Of a stretch of 64,000 nt of DNA, positions 46,701 through 55,823 are shown piece by piece (position 1 is the stretch's first letter; each line of letters begins with the position of its first letter). Below the pieces are notes generated by a model, which made no database searches, was not told the DNA's origin, and was given only the letters and a program-made list of their open reading frames with translations. The position numbers and the translations under genes were made by a program. The stretch comes from JAIVGV01 sp031425275 (GTDB lineage Bacteria > Acidobacteriota > Blastocatellia > Pyrinomonadales > Pyrinomonadaceae), in assembly GCA_031425275.1 (NCBI GenBank), contig JANPJA010000161.1:9036-73035 (forward strand), written 5' to 3'.

Positions 46701-49700
46701 TCGTCCATCATCGCTGTCGCGGCGCGCGCGTCTACGCCTTCGAGCCTATCCCGCCCACTTTCAACGTGCTACGCGCCAACGTCGCGCTCTACGGCCTGCC
46801 CGTCCGCCTCTTCGAGTGCGGGTTGTCCGACCGCGCGACGGAAGCCACCTTCACCTTTTACCCGCAGGTTTCGGCCATGTCGGGCATCTACGCCGACGCC
46901 GCCGAGGATGAGCGCGTGACGCGCGCCTTCATGCAAAATCAGGGAGAGATGCAGTCGGGCTTCGCCGACGAATTGATGGAAGGGCGGTTCGCGGGCGAGA
47001 AGTTCGTCTGCCGCCTGCGGACGCTCTCCGATGTCATCGCCGACGAGCAAGTGGATGTCATTGACCTGCTCAAGATTGACGTGGAGAAGAGCGAAATGGA
47101 CGTGCTCGCCGGTATCGGCGACGACGACTGGGCGAAGATTAAACAGGTCGTGCTCGAAGTCCACGACCTCGACGGACATCTCGCGCAGGCGACGGCGCTG
47201 CTCGACCGTCACGGCTTCAAAGTGACGGTCGAACAAGACCCGACGCTTCAACAGACCGGACTCCACAACCTCTACGCCGTCCGCCCGTCGCGGTCGAACG
47301 GTCACGGCGCGCTGCCGCAACTCACAACCAGCGCGCCGTCGCGGGCCGGGGCGGCAAAGCCGCAAGTCACGGCGGCGGCGGGCGGGCTGCAAAGGCTCAC
47401 GCTCACGCCCGCCGAGCTGCGCCGCCATCTCGCCGCGCGTCTCCCCGAGTACATGCTGCCGTCAGCCTTCGTGTTGCTCGAACGGCTGCCGCGACTGCCT
47501 AACGGCAAACTCGACCGCCGGGCACTGCCCGAACCCGAAGCCGCGGGCGCGGGCGACGGCGAAAAGCACGTCGCGCCGCGCACGCCCGTCGAAGAGGCGC
47601 TGGCCGGCCTCTGGGCCGAACTGCTCGGCGTCGAACACGTCGGCGTCGAAGACAACTTCTTCGAGTTGGGCGGACACTCCCTGCTCGTCACGCGGGTCGT
47701 CTCGCGCATCCGCGAGATGTTCCGCGTCGAACTGTCGCTGCGAACGCTCTTCGACTCGCCGACCGTCGCGGCCCTCGCCGTGTGCGTCGAAGCGGCGCAG
47801 CGCGCCGGCCTCGGCCTGCCGGAAGCGCCCATCACGCGGGTCGAGCGTGAAGGCGAACTGCCGCTCTCGTTCGCGCAGCAACGGCTCTGGTTTCTTCACC
47901 AACTCGAACCCGACAGCTACGCCTATAACCTCGTCTCCGCCGTCCGCCTGCGCGGGCTGCTCGACGTTGACGCGCTCGGGCGGACGCTCGACGAAATCGT
48001 CAGCCGCCACGAAGCCCTCCGCACGACCTTCGCCACCGTGGAGGGACGGCCTGTCCAGCACATCGCCCCGACGATGGAGCTGAGCCTCACCGTGACGGAC
48101 CTGACGGCAACGTCGCGGGAAGAGATGGAGTCGCGCGTGCGTGCTCTGGCCGGCGAAGAGGCCCGCCGCCCGTTCAATCTGGCGACCGGGCCTCTAACCC
48201 GCGCGACCCTCCTGCGGCTGGGCGAAGAAGAACACATCGTCCTCTTCACGCAACACCACATCGTCTCCGACGGGTGGTCGATGAACGTCCTCATCCGCGA
48301 GGTGGCGGCCTTCTACGAGGCGCACGCGGCGGGTCGCGCCGCGACGCTCGCGCCGCCGCCCATCCAGTATGCCGATTTCGCCGCGTGGCAGAGACAATAC
48401 CTGCGCGGCGAAACGCTCGACAAACTCGTCGCCTACTGGGCGGCGCATCTCGGACAGTCGCCGCCGACGCTTGAGTTGCCGACCGACCGGCCGCGCCCGC
48501 AAGTCCAGAGCGAACGCGGGGCGAACTATACCTTCGCGCTGCCGACGAGCCTGCGCGACGAACTGCTCGCGCTCGGGCGACGCTCCGGCGCAACGCTCTT
48601 CATGACTCTGCTGGCGGCCTTCAACGTGCTGCTCGCCCGCTATTCGGGGCAGGAGCAAATCGTCGTCGGGACGCCCATCGCCAACCGTACTCGCGTCGAG
48701 ACGGAAGGTCTCATCGGCTTCTTCGTCAACACGCTGGCGCTGCGCACCGACCTCTCCGGCGACCCGACTTTCGCCGAACTGCTGCGGCGCGTGCGCGAGG
48801 CGGCGCTCGGCGCCTACGCGCATCAGGACATGCCCTTCGAGAAGTTGGTCGAGGAACTTCAGCCGACCCGCGAACTCAATCGTCAGCCGCTCTTTCAGGT
48901 GATGTTCGTCTTGCAGAACGTCATCAGCGAGACGCTGGAACTGCCCGACCTGAGTCTCTCGCCGTTGGAGGTCGAGGGCGGCGCGGCGCAGTTCGACCTG
49001 ACGCTCACCGTCTCGGAGACGGACGCGAGCTTCGCCGCCTCCATCGAATACAACGCCGACCTCTTTGACGAGACGACCATCGCGCGCATGGCGCGCCACT
49101 TCGAGACGCTGCTCAGAAGCGCCGCCGCCGACCCGTCGCGGCGCGTCGCCGAATTGCCGCTGATGGACGAGGCGGAAAGCGGGCGGCTGCTCGTCGAGTG
49201 GAACGACACGTCGCGCCCGCGCGTCGCGCCCGCGCTCTATCACCGGCTGTTCGAGCAGCAGGTCGAGCGGACGCCCGACGCCGTCGCGCTCGTCTTCGAG
49301 CAACAACGGCTGACCTACCGCGAGTTGAACGAGCGCGCCAACCGTCTCGCGCGTCGCCTGCGTGCGGCGGGCGTCGGCGCGGAGACGCGCGTCGGCCTCT
49401 TTCTTGAGCGTTCGTTCGACCTCGCCGTCGCCGTGCTCGCCACGCTCAAGGCGGGCGGCGCGTACGTTCCCTTCGAGCCGGAACTTCCGCCCTCGCGCCT
49501 CTCCTACATGATGCGCGAGACGCGGATGCCCGTGCTGCTCACGCAGAGTCGTCTGTCGGCTCTCTTGCCCGAGCACGCGGCGCGCGTCGTCAGTCTCGAC
49601 GCGGAGTGGGCGGAGATCGCGCGCGAAGACGCCGCGAACCTTGAAGGCGGGGCGGAGCCGGAGAACGTGGCCTACGTCATCTACACGTCGGGTTCGACCG

Positions 49701-51130
49701 GGCAACCGAAAGGCGTGATGATTTCGCACTCCGCGCTCTGCGACCACCTCGGTTGGATTCTCGAAGACTTCCCCGTCGCCGCGAACGACGTGGAACTGCT
49801 CAAGACTCCGCTCAGCTTCGACGCCTCGGTGTGGGAATTGCACGTCCCGCTCGTGTCGGGCGGGCGCGTCGTCATCGCGCGCCCCGGCGGCCATTGGGAC
49901 ATCAACTATCTCGTCGAGACGATCGTCGAGCACGGCGTCACGCGTTTGCAGGCCGTGCCGTCGTTCCTCGGCGCGTTCGTCGAACACGGTGGCGCGCGCC
50001 GCTGCGTCAGCCTGCGAGATGTCTTCTGCGGCGGCGATGCGTGGGGACTCGACCTCTACCGTCGCTTCCGCGACGCATCGGCCGCGCGACTGCACAACTC
50101 TTACGGCCCGACTGAAACCACCATCGAAGCGACTTGCTGGCGCGACGAGGGCGAAGCCCTGCACGCATCGCTTCCCATCGGCCGGCCCGTCGCCAACACG
50201 CAGGTTTATCTGCTCGACTCGGGGCTGCGACCCGTGCCCGTCGGGGTCGCCGGGGAACTCTACGTCGGCGGGGCGGGGCTGGCGCGCGGTTATCTGAACC
50301 GCCCCGACCTGACCGCCGAACGCTTCGTCCCGAACCCCTTCGGCGGCGAGCCGGGGGCGCGTCTGTACCGGACGGGCGATCTCGCGCGCTACTTCCCCGA
50401 CGGGCAACTCGAATATCTCGGCAGGGCCGACCATCAGGTAAAAATCAGGGGGCAGCGCGTCGAGTTGGGCGAGGTCGAAGCGGCACTCGCGCGGCACGCG
50501 GAGGTGTCCGCGGCGGCAGTCGTCGCGGTGGACGGCCACGACGGCGGCAAGCGACTGGTGGCCTACGTCGTCGCGTCCGACGGGGCGCGCCCGTCGGCGG
50601 GGGCGCTGCGCGAGCACGTCCGTGAGGAGTTGCCTTCCTACATGACCCCGGCCTCGTTCGTCTTCCTCCACGCGCTGCCGCTCATGGCGAGCGGCAAGCT
50701 CGACCGCCGCGCGCTGCCGTCGTCCGAAGGCGTGCGCGCCGAATCGGACGCGGAGTTCGTCGCGCCGCAGACCGAAGCGCAGCAGACGGTCGCCGCCGTC
50801 TGGCGCGAGGTCTTGCGCGTCGAGCAGGTGGGCTTGCACGACAATTTCTTCGACCTCGGCGGACACTCGCTGCTGCTCGTGCAGGTTCACGGCAAACTCG
50901 TCGCCGCCTTCGGCGAACGGGTGACGGTGCTCGACCTGTTCCGACACCCGACGGTGAAAGCGTTGGCGGATTTCCTCGCCGGGCAAGAGGACGACGGCGA
51001 GCCGACGCAATTGCGGCGCGCGACCGAGCGCGGCGCGGCGCGCAAGATTTCGGCCGACCGGCGGAGACAGGCGCGGCAACAGCAGCGTCGCCCCGCGAAA
51101 GATAGTCAGGAGGTGGGCGGTGAGGAGTGA
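43709..51130 (+). CDS. NRPS4: C-like-A(FkbM methyltransferase)-T-C-A-T, 2473 aa
   Basis: Residues 1-440 are a C-like domain with Pro151-Ala152-xxx-Asp156-Ala157 in place of HHxxxDG. A1 (from about 455, YTSGSTG near 632) is interrupted after its A8 region by a FkbM-family methyltransferase at about 940-1195 (VFDVGANIGLF is the SAM loop), then resumes with the A10 motif NGKLDRR near 1268. T1 has Ser1324. C2 is intact (HHIVSDG, 1516-1522), A2 has its A3 motif near 1992 and T2 has Ser2387. Pockets read DAWQFGLIDK (Gln-type) and DAWQFGSIEK (related). The start is ATG 43709, overlapping TauD 2 by 4 bases; the frame is open upstream but encodes nonsense inside TauD 2. The basic tail resembles that of NRPS2, and a PKS follows here too. 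Confidence 0.96.
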   Translation: MSREVVEGFRLAPQQERVWLLREAAGAGQAYRAQCAIEITGALDADALRRAVARIVARHEILRTNFQRLAGMTVPLQVIGDGAVEWGVDEDLTDGNENLTGDADTGARDAKARELLREMRRDAWDAERGAPLRAKLFRLAAARHLLALSLPALCLDADGLKNLTADVALEYASPGAGAEGEPLQYADLSEWQNEVLESEEAEVGKAYWRQRDLADAFSPAIRFQRQPDPQAAFSPETHAIALDTDLGGRVVALAARLSVEPSTLMLACWQLLLRRLSERARVHVAAEFDGRIYPELKGALGIFARYLPLACEVEEDTPFTDILEQTVRARDEAAKWQESFGWSLVAETHGDEQGGVPVLPFAFEFAAEPEATEAGGVSFRIREQFVCVERFGLKLRCVLGRDGLVAELHYDPLAFDAADAARVGEQFRTLLEAVTREPESAAARFGVLGEAERRQVLYEFNETRADDFSTQLIHRLFEQQAARTPDAVAVVFEGETLSYRELNARANRLAHRLRALGVGANTLVGVLMERSTEMVVSLLGVLKAGAAYLPLDVSYPPERLAFMLEDARPRVLLTDDARRDTLPPNAPEVVFVGGEGGTPDDTADANSAADANFAADANPDVAMSAAGLAYVIYTSGSTGRPKGVMIPHGAICNRLLWMLSATDFNGQDRFLQKTPFSFDASVWEFFVPLFVGATLVVARPGGHQDSGYLAKTVADERITVLQLVPSMLQVFLEEDLSACVSLRHVFCGGETLPVELQQRFFARSRARLHNLYGPTETSIDASHWLCAREAGGQVVTIGRPLSNVRIYLLDSELRPVPVGVAGELYVGGAGLARGYLNRPDLTAERFVPNPFGVEAGERLYHTGDLGAHMPDGRIEFLGRADDQVKLRGFRIEPGEIEAALAAHAGVREAAVVARPGPTGETRLVGYVVPAHELSPDDAALTLATLPNGLEVAHLNRSETDIIYREIFEDESYLRHGVTLGDGDCVFDVGANIGLFTLFVHHRCRGARVYAFEPIPPTFNVLRANVALYGLPVRLFECGLSDRATEATFTFYPQVSAMSGIYADAAEDERVTRAFMQNQGEMQSGFADELMEGRFAGEKFVCRLRTLSDVIADEQVDVIDLLKIDVEKSEMDVLAGIGDDDWAKIKQVVLEVHDLDGHLAQATALLDRHGFKVTVEQDPTLQQTGLHNLYAVRPSRSNGHGALPQLTTSAPSRAGAAKPQVTAAAGGLQRLTLTPAELRRHLAARLPEYMLPSAFVLLERLPRLPNGKLDRRALPEPEAAGAGDGEKHVAPRTPVEEALAGLWAELLGVEHVGVEDNFFELGGHSLLVTRVVSRIREMFRVELSLRTLFDSPTVAALAVCVEAAQRAGLGLPEAPITRVEREGELPLSFAQQRLWFLHQLEPDSYAYNLVSAVRLRGLLDVDALGRTLDEIVSRHEALRTTFATVEGRPVQHIAPTMELSLTVTDLTATSREEMESRVRALAGEEARRPFNLATGPLTRATLLRLGEEEHIVLFTQHHIVSDGWSMNVLIREVAAFYEAHAAGRAATLAPPPIQYADFAAWQRQYLRGETLDKLVAYWAAHLGQSPPTLELPTDRPRPQVQSERGANYTFALPTSLRDELLALGRRSGATLFMTLLAAFNVLLARYSGQEQIVVGTPIANRTRVETEGLIGFFVNTLALRTDLSGDPTFAELLRRVREAALGAYAHQDMPFEKLVEELQPTRELNRQPLFQVMFVLQNVISETLELPDLSLSPLEVEGGAAQFDLTLTVSETDASFAASIEYNADLFDETTIARMARHFETLLRSAAADPSRRVAELPLMDEAESGRLLVEWNDTSRPRVAPALYHRLFEQQVERTPDAVALVFEQQRLTYRELNERANRLARRLRAAGVGAETRVGLFLERSFDLAVAVLATLKAGGAYVPFEPELPPSRLSYMMRETRMPVLLTQSRLSALLPEHAARVVSLDAEWAEIAREDAANLEGGAEPENVAYVIYTSGSTGQPKGVMISHSALCDHLGWILEDFPVAANDVELLKTPLSFDASVWELHVPLVSGGRVVIARPGGHWDINYLVETIVEHGVTRLQAVPSFLGAFVEHGGARRCVSLRDVFCGGDAWGLDLYRRFRDASAARLHNSYGPTETTIEATCWRDEGEALHASLPIGRPVANTQVYLLDSGLRPVPVGVAGELYVGGAGLARGYLNRPDLTAERFVPNPFGGEPGARLYRTGDLARYFPDGQLEYLGRADHQVKIRGQRVELGEVEAALARHAEVSAAAVVAVDGHDGGKRLVAYVVASDGARPSAGALREHVREELPSYMTPASFVFLHALPLMASGKLDRRALPSSEGVRAESDAEFVAPQTEAQQTVAAVWREVLRVEQVGLHDNFFDLGGHSLLLVQVHGKLVAAFGERVTVLDLFRHPTVKALADFLAGQEDDGEPTQLRRATERGAARKISADRRRQARQQQRRPAKDSQEVGGEE
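46166..46265 (+). repeat. 100-bp segment shared by the two A domains of NRPS4 (partner 50246-50345)
   Basis: The two segments match at 99 of 100 bases at the same place in A1 and A2 (around GELYVGGAGLARGYLNRPDL). The domains diverge outside it, which again suggests gene conversion between modules. Confidence 0.85.
51108..51113 (+). promoter_or_regulatory. Ribosome binding site for the GTG start of PKS2
   Basis: AGGAGG lies 6 bases before GTG 51120, inside the last codons of NRPS4. It decides the non-ATG start and implies coupled translation. Confidence 0.8.
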
Positions 51131-54100
51131 GCCGTTCGAGAGAGAGCAGCCCGACGATGCGGGCACGGCGGATGATTCGGGCGTGGCGATCGTCGGCATG
51201 GAGTTGCGTCTGCCGGGCGCGGAGGGCGTCGAACAGTTCTGGCAAAATCTCTGTCAGGGCGTCGAATCCATTTCCACTTTCACCGACGAGGAACTGCGCG
51301 CGACCGGCGTCGGCGAGGCCGACCTCGGCAACCCCGCCTACGTCAAGGCCAACGCCGTTCTCGGCGACATCGAATCCTTCGACGCATCCTTCTTCGGCTT
51401 CAACCCGCGCGAGGCCGAGATTATGGATCCGCAGCACCGGCTGTTTCTGGAGTGCGCGTGGGCCGCGCTCGAAGGCGCGGGCTACGACGCGGAGTCGTAC
51501 GCCGGACGCATCGGCGTTTACGCGGGCGCGGGCTTCAACACGTATCTCTTCAACCTCTTTTCCAATCCTGACTTCATCGCGCGGGTCGGCTACTTCCAGA
51601 CGATGATGCAGAACAGCAGCGACCACCTGACGACGCTCGTCTCCTACAAGCTCAACCTGCGCGGCCCGTCCGTCACGGTGCAGACGGCCTGCTCGACATC
51701 GCTCGTCGCCGTGCATCTGGCCTGCCAGAGTTTGCTCAACGGCGAGTCGGACATGGCGCTGGCGGGCGGCGTGTCGCTGACCATCCCGCAGCAGATCGGC
51801 TATCTCTACATGGAGGGCGGCATCGTCTCGCCCGACGGCCATTGCCGCCCCTTCGACGAGCGCGCGCGGGGCACGGTCGGGGCGAGCGGCGTCGCGGTCG
51901 TGCTGCTCAAACGTCTCGCCGACGCGCTCGCCGACGGCGACCATGTTCACGCGGTCATTCGCGGCACGGCCGTCAACAACGACGGGTCGGCTAAAGTCGG
52001 TTACACCGCGCCGAGCATCGAGGGGCAGACGGAAGTTATCGCCGAAGCGCTGGCGATGGCGGGCGTCGAGGCCGACGACATCTGCTACGTCGAGGCGCAC
52101 GGCACGGCGACGCCGCTCGGCGACCCCATCGAGATGGCCGCGCTCAACCGCGCGTTCCGGCTGAGCACGCAGAGGAAACACTACTGCGCCGTCGGGTCGG
52201 TCAAGGGCAACATCGGCCACGCCGACACGGCCGCCGGAGTGGCCGGACTAATCAAGGCCGCGCTCGTGCTCAAGCGCGGGCAGATTCCGCCGAGCCTCCA
52301 TTTCGAGCGTCCGAATCCCGCGATTGATTTCTCGGACAGTCCCTTCTTCGTCAACACCGCGCTCCGCGAACTTCCCGGCGCGAGCGGCGACGCTCCCCGC
52401 GCGGCGGGCGTCAGTTCCTTCGGACTCGGCGGGACGAACGCGCACGCCGTCCTCGTCGAGCCGCCGCCCGTCGGCGCGCGCGCCGCGTCGAAGCGTCGCC
52501 GACATCTCCTGTTGTTGTCGGCCAAGACGGCGACCGCTCTGGAAAGCGCGACGGCACGCCTCGCCGGGCACATCCGGCGTCACCCGGAGCAGCCGCTCGC
52601 CGACATCGCGCATACGCTCCTTGTCGGGCGGCGCGGCTTCGGCCACCGTCGCGCGCTCGTCTGCCGCGACCGCGAAGACGCCTGCCGCGCGCTCGAAGGA
52701 CTCGACCCGAAGCGCGTCTTCACGGGCTTTCAGGAGACGGACGACCGCCCCGTCGTCTTCATGTTCCCCGGAGGCGGGACGCAGTACGTCAACATGGGGC
52801 GCGAGCTTTACGAGACGGAGCGCGTCTTCCGCGAAGAGGTTGACCGCTGCGCCGCGCTGCTCGCGCCCGTCATCGGCCACGACATCCGCCACGCGCTTTA
52901 CCCCGCGGCGGCGGAGCAACGAGGCGAGACGGACAACTCGCTCGTCGCGCCGGAGACTGCGCTGCCCATTCTGTTCACGGTCGAGTACGCGCTGGCGCGT
53001 CTGCTCATGTCTTACGGGCTGCGACCGGGCGCGATGATTGGTCACAGCCTCGGCGAGTACGTCGCGGCATGTCTCTCCGGCGTGTTCTCGCTCGAAGATG
53101 CGCTGGCGTGCGTCGCCTACAGGGCGCGGCTCATCGGGGAGCAGCCCGCCGGGGCGATGCTCGCCGTTCAGATGTCGGAAGACGAGGCGCGGCGCTTCGT
53201 CAACGACGACATCTCGGTCGCGGCGGTCAACGGGCAAACCTTGTGCGTCCTCTCCGGCGCGACCGCGAGGATCGCAGCGCTCGAACGCGCGCTGCAAGAC
53301 GACGGGGTCGAGTTCAACCGTCTTCACATCACGATGGCTGCCCACTCCCACTTGATGGAAGCGGCGATGAAACCTTTGGAAGAGTTCGTCGGCGGACTCA
53401 AGCTCAGCCCGCCGTCTATCCCCTTCATCTCGAACGTGACCGGGACGTGGATGACGGCGGAGGATGCCGCCGACCCGGCCTACTGGGCGAAACACCTGCG
53501 GCAGACCGTGCGCTTCGCCGACGGCGTCGGCGAGTTGTTGAAACAGACCGACGCCATCCCCGTCGAAGTCGGGCCGGGGCGTACTCTCAGCACGCTCGTG
53601 CGACAACGCGCCGACCGCGCCGCGTGGCAGGTCGTCGTCTCGACGCTGCGCCACCCGCAGGAGGAGACTTCCGACGTGGAGTTCTTTCTCAACACGCTCG
53701 GTCGTCTCTGGCTCGCGGGCGTCCGACTCAACCGCGAGCATTTCTACGAGGGCGAGCAGCGGCGGCGCGTCACGCTGCCGACTTATCCCTTCGAGCGGCG
53801 GCGTTACTGGGTCGAGCCGCGCGCGGCGGCGGCCACGCCCCGCGCGCCCGAAACCGGACTGCGCAAGAAAACTGACATCGGCGATTGGTTCTATCTCCCT
53901 TCGTGGAAACCTTCGCTCGCGCCGAAGCCCGCCGGTCGCGGCGAACTCGCCGGGGCGGACGGCGACTGGCTCGTGCTCTCGGACGACGCCGGGATCGGCG
54001 CGCGTCTCGCCGCCTTCCTGCGCGACGAGGGGCGACGAGTCGCCGTCGTCCATGCCGCCACGCATTTCGCCGCGCCGGGAGGCGACGAATATTCCATCAA

Positions 54101-55820
54101 CCCGCGCGAGCCGGAACACTACGACCGTCTCGTCCAAGAACTAGTCGCGCGCGGGCGCGCGCCGCGACAAATCGTGCACCTGTGGAGTCTGTCGCCGGGC
54201 GCGGCGGGCGCGACGGGAACGGAGGACGAAACGAAGGCGGAGGGCGAAACGGGGGCGGAGTTCTTCGGCGCGTGTCAGGAGCGCGGCTACTACAGCCTGC
54301 TTTATCTGGCGCACGCCTTCGCGCGGAACGAACTGTCGCACGAACTGCGCCTGACGCTCGTCGCCAACGGCTTGCAGGAGTTTCCCGACGGGCGCGCGTG
54401 GTGGCCGGAGAAAGCCACCGCGCTCTCGCCTTGCCTCGTCATCCCGCAGGAGTTTTTGAACATCTCCTGCCAGAGCGTCGATGTCGTTTACCCTTCGACC
54501 GGCGCGGAGACGGAACGGCTGGTTGTTCAAGTCGTCTCCGAAATCGCGCGGCAGTCGTCCGAGCCGTCGGTCGCCTACAGGGGCGCGCGACGCTTCGTGC
54601 GCGACTACGAAGCGACGCGATTGGAAGCCGACGCCAAGCCCGTCCGCGAGTTCAGGCGCGGGGGCGTCTATCTCATCACGGGCGGGCGCGGGCACGTCGG
54701 CCTCCGGCTCGCCGAGAGTCTCGCGCGCACGCATCAGGCGCGGCTCGCCCTGCTCGGTCGGAGTCCGTTCCCGCCGCGCGCCGAGTGGGACGCATGGCTC
54801 GCGGCGCACGGTGAAGACGACGACGTGAGCCTCTCCATCCGGCGGCTGCGCGGACTCGAAGAGGCCGGCTCGGAGACGCTGCTGCTCACCGCCGACGTGT
54901 CCGACGAAGCACAGATGCGCGACGCGCTGCGGCAGATAGACGAACGCTTCGGGGAACTGCACGGCGTCGTTCACGCCGCGGGCATCACGTCCGGCACTTC
55001 GACCTCGCGCCCCGTCACGGACATCGGTCGCGGCGATTCCGAGACGCAGTTCGTCCCGAAGGTTTACGGGCTTTACGTGTTGGAGAAAATCTTGCGCGGG
55101 CGCGAACTCGACTTCTGTCTCTGCTTCTCGTCGAACGCCTCCATCCTCGGCGGCATGGGGTTCGTCGCCTACGCCGCCGCCAACATGTTCGTCGATGGTT
55201 TCGCCGCGCGGCAGAACGCCCTCGGCGCGCCGTGGATCAGCGCGACGTGGGACGGTTGGGGCGAGAAGGCGGGCGACGCGCCGGACGAAGTGAAGACGAG
55301 CATGGACGAGTTTATTATGACGAGCGGAGAGAGCACGGAGGCTCTTCGACGGGTCGTCACGCAGGCGAGCGTCGGGCAGGTGGTCGTCTCGACCGGTGAC
55401 CTGCGCACGAGGCTCGACGTGTACGTCAACCGCGCCTTCCTGCGGCGACAGGCGAACGATTCGACAGCCGAGACGGCGCACGCGCGACCCGCGCTCGCTA
55501 ACGACTTCGCCGCTCCCGCATCCGAGGCCGAACGCAAGATTGCCTCCATCTGGCAGTCGCTGCTCGGCATCGCGGAGGTCGGACGCCACGACAACTTCTT
55601 CGAGTTGGGCGGGCACTCGCTGCTCGCCACGCAGGTCGTCTCGCGCCTGTTCGAGACGTTCGGCGTCGCGCTCACGTTGCGCGCCCTCTTCGAGAAGCCG
55701 ACCGTCGCCGAACTGGCGCTGGCGATTGAAGAGACGGCGCTCGCCGAGTTGGACGAGATGAGCGAGGAAGAGGCGCAACGGCTGCTCGAAGCGAGCGTCG
55801 AAGGGGCGAGGGAAGGATGA
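51120..55820 (+). CDS. PKS2: KS-AT-KR-T module, 1566 aa
   Basis: The KS triad is Cys191, His327, His367. The AT has Ser643 in GHSLGEY and FPGGG rather than FPGQG; its specificity segment reads HITMAAHSH, not the usual HAFH or YASH, so the extender is uncertain though malonyl is likeliest. A KR follows (TGGRGHVG nucleotide loop, Ser1338, Tyr1351, Asn1355), so the beta-keto group should become a hydroxyl. The carrier has the peptidyl-type sequence FFELGGHSLLAT with Ser1500, and the tail MSEEEAQRLL (1547-1556) matches NRPS1 and NRPS3. GTG 51120 overlaps NRPS4 by 11 bases. A stand-alone C domain follows after 3 bases. Confidence 0.95.
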   Translation: MRSEPFEREQPDDAGTADDSGVAIVGMELRLPGAEGVEQFWQNLCQGVESISTFTDEELRATGVGEADLGNPAYVKANAVLGDIESFDASFFGFNPREAEIMDPQHRLFLECAWAALEGAGYDAESYAGRIGVYAGAGFNTYLFNLFSNPDFIARVGYFQTMMQNSSDHLTTLVSYKLNLRGPSVTVQTACSTSLVAVHLACQSLLNGESDMALAGGVSLTIPQQIGYLYMEGGIVSPDGHCRPFDERARGTVGASGVAVVLLKRLADALADGDHVHAVIRGTAVNNDGSAKVGYTAPSIEGQTEVIAEALAMAGVEADDICYVEAHGTATPLGDPIEMAALNRAFRLSTQRKHYCAVGSVKGNIGHADTAAGVAGLIKAALVLKRGQIPPSLHFERPNPAIDFSDSPFFVNTALRELPGASGDAPRAAGVSSFGLGGTNAHAVLVEPPPVGARAASKRRRHLLLLSAKTATALESATARLAGHIRRHPEQPLADIAHTLLVGRRGFGHRRALVCRDREDACRALEGLDPKRVFTGFQETDDRPVVFMFPGGGTQYVNMGRELYETERVFREEVDRCAALLAPVIGHDIRHALYPAAAEQRGETDNSLVAPETALPILFTVEYALARLLMSYGLRPGAMIGHSLGEYVAACLSGVFSLEDALACVAYRARLIGEQPAGAMLAVQMSEDEARRFVNDDISVAAVNGQTLCVLSGATARIAALERALQDDGVEFNRLHITMAAHSHLMEAAMKPLEEFVGGLKLSPPSIPFISNVTGTWMTAEDAADPAYWAKHLRQTVRFADGVGELLKQTDAIPVEVGPGRTLSTLVRQRADRAAWQVVVSTLRHPQEETSDVEFFLNTLGRLWLAGVRLNREHFYEGEQRRRVTLPTYPFERRRYWVEPRAAAATPRAPETGLRKKTDIGDWFYLPSWKPSLAPKPAGRGELAGADGDWLVLSDDAGIGARLAAFLRDEGRRVAVVHAATHFAAPGGDEYSINPREPEHYDRLVQELVARGRAPRQIVHLWSLSPGAAGATGTEDETKAEGETGAEFFGACQERGYYSLLYLAHAFARNELSHELRLTLVANGLQEFPDGRAWWPEKATALSPCLVIPQEFLNISCQSVDVVYPSTGAETERLVVQVVSEIARQSSEPSVAYRGARRFVRDYEATRLEADAKPVREFRRGGVYLITGGRGHVGLRLAESLARTHQARLALLGRSPFPPRAEWDAWLAAHGEDDDVSLSIRRLRGLEEAGSETLLLTADVSDEAQMRDALRQIDERFGELHGVVHAAGITSGTSTSRPVTDIGRGDSETQFVPKVYGLYVLEKILRGRELDFCLCFSSNASILGGMGFVAYAAANMFVDGFAARQNALGAPWISATWDGWGEKAGDAPDEVKTSMDEFIMTSGESTEALRRVVTQASVGQVVVSTGDLRTRLDVYVNRAFLRRQANDSTAETAHARPALANDFAAPASEAERKIASIWQSLLGIAEVGRHDNFFELGGHSLLATQVVSRLFETFGVALTLRALFEKPTVAELALAIEETALAELDEMSEEEAQRLLEASVEGAREG

Positions 55821-55823
55821 CAC

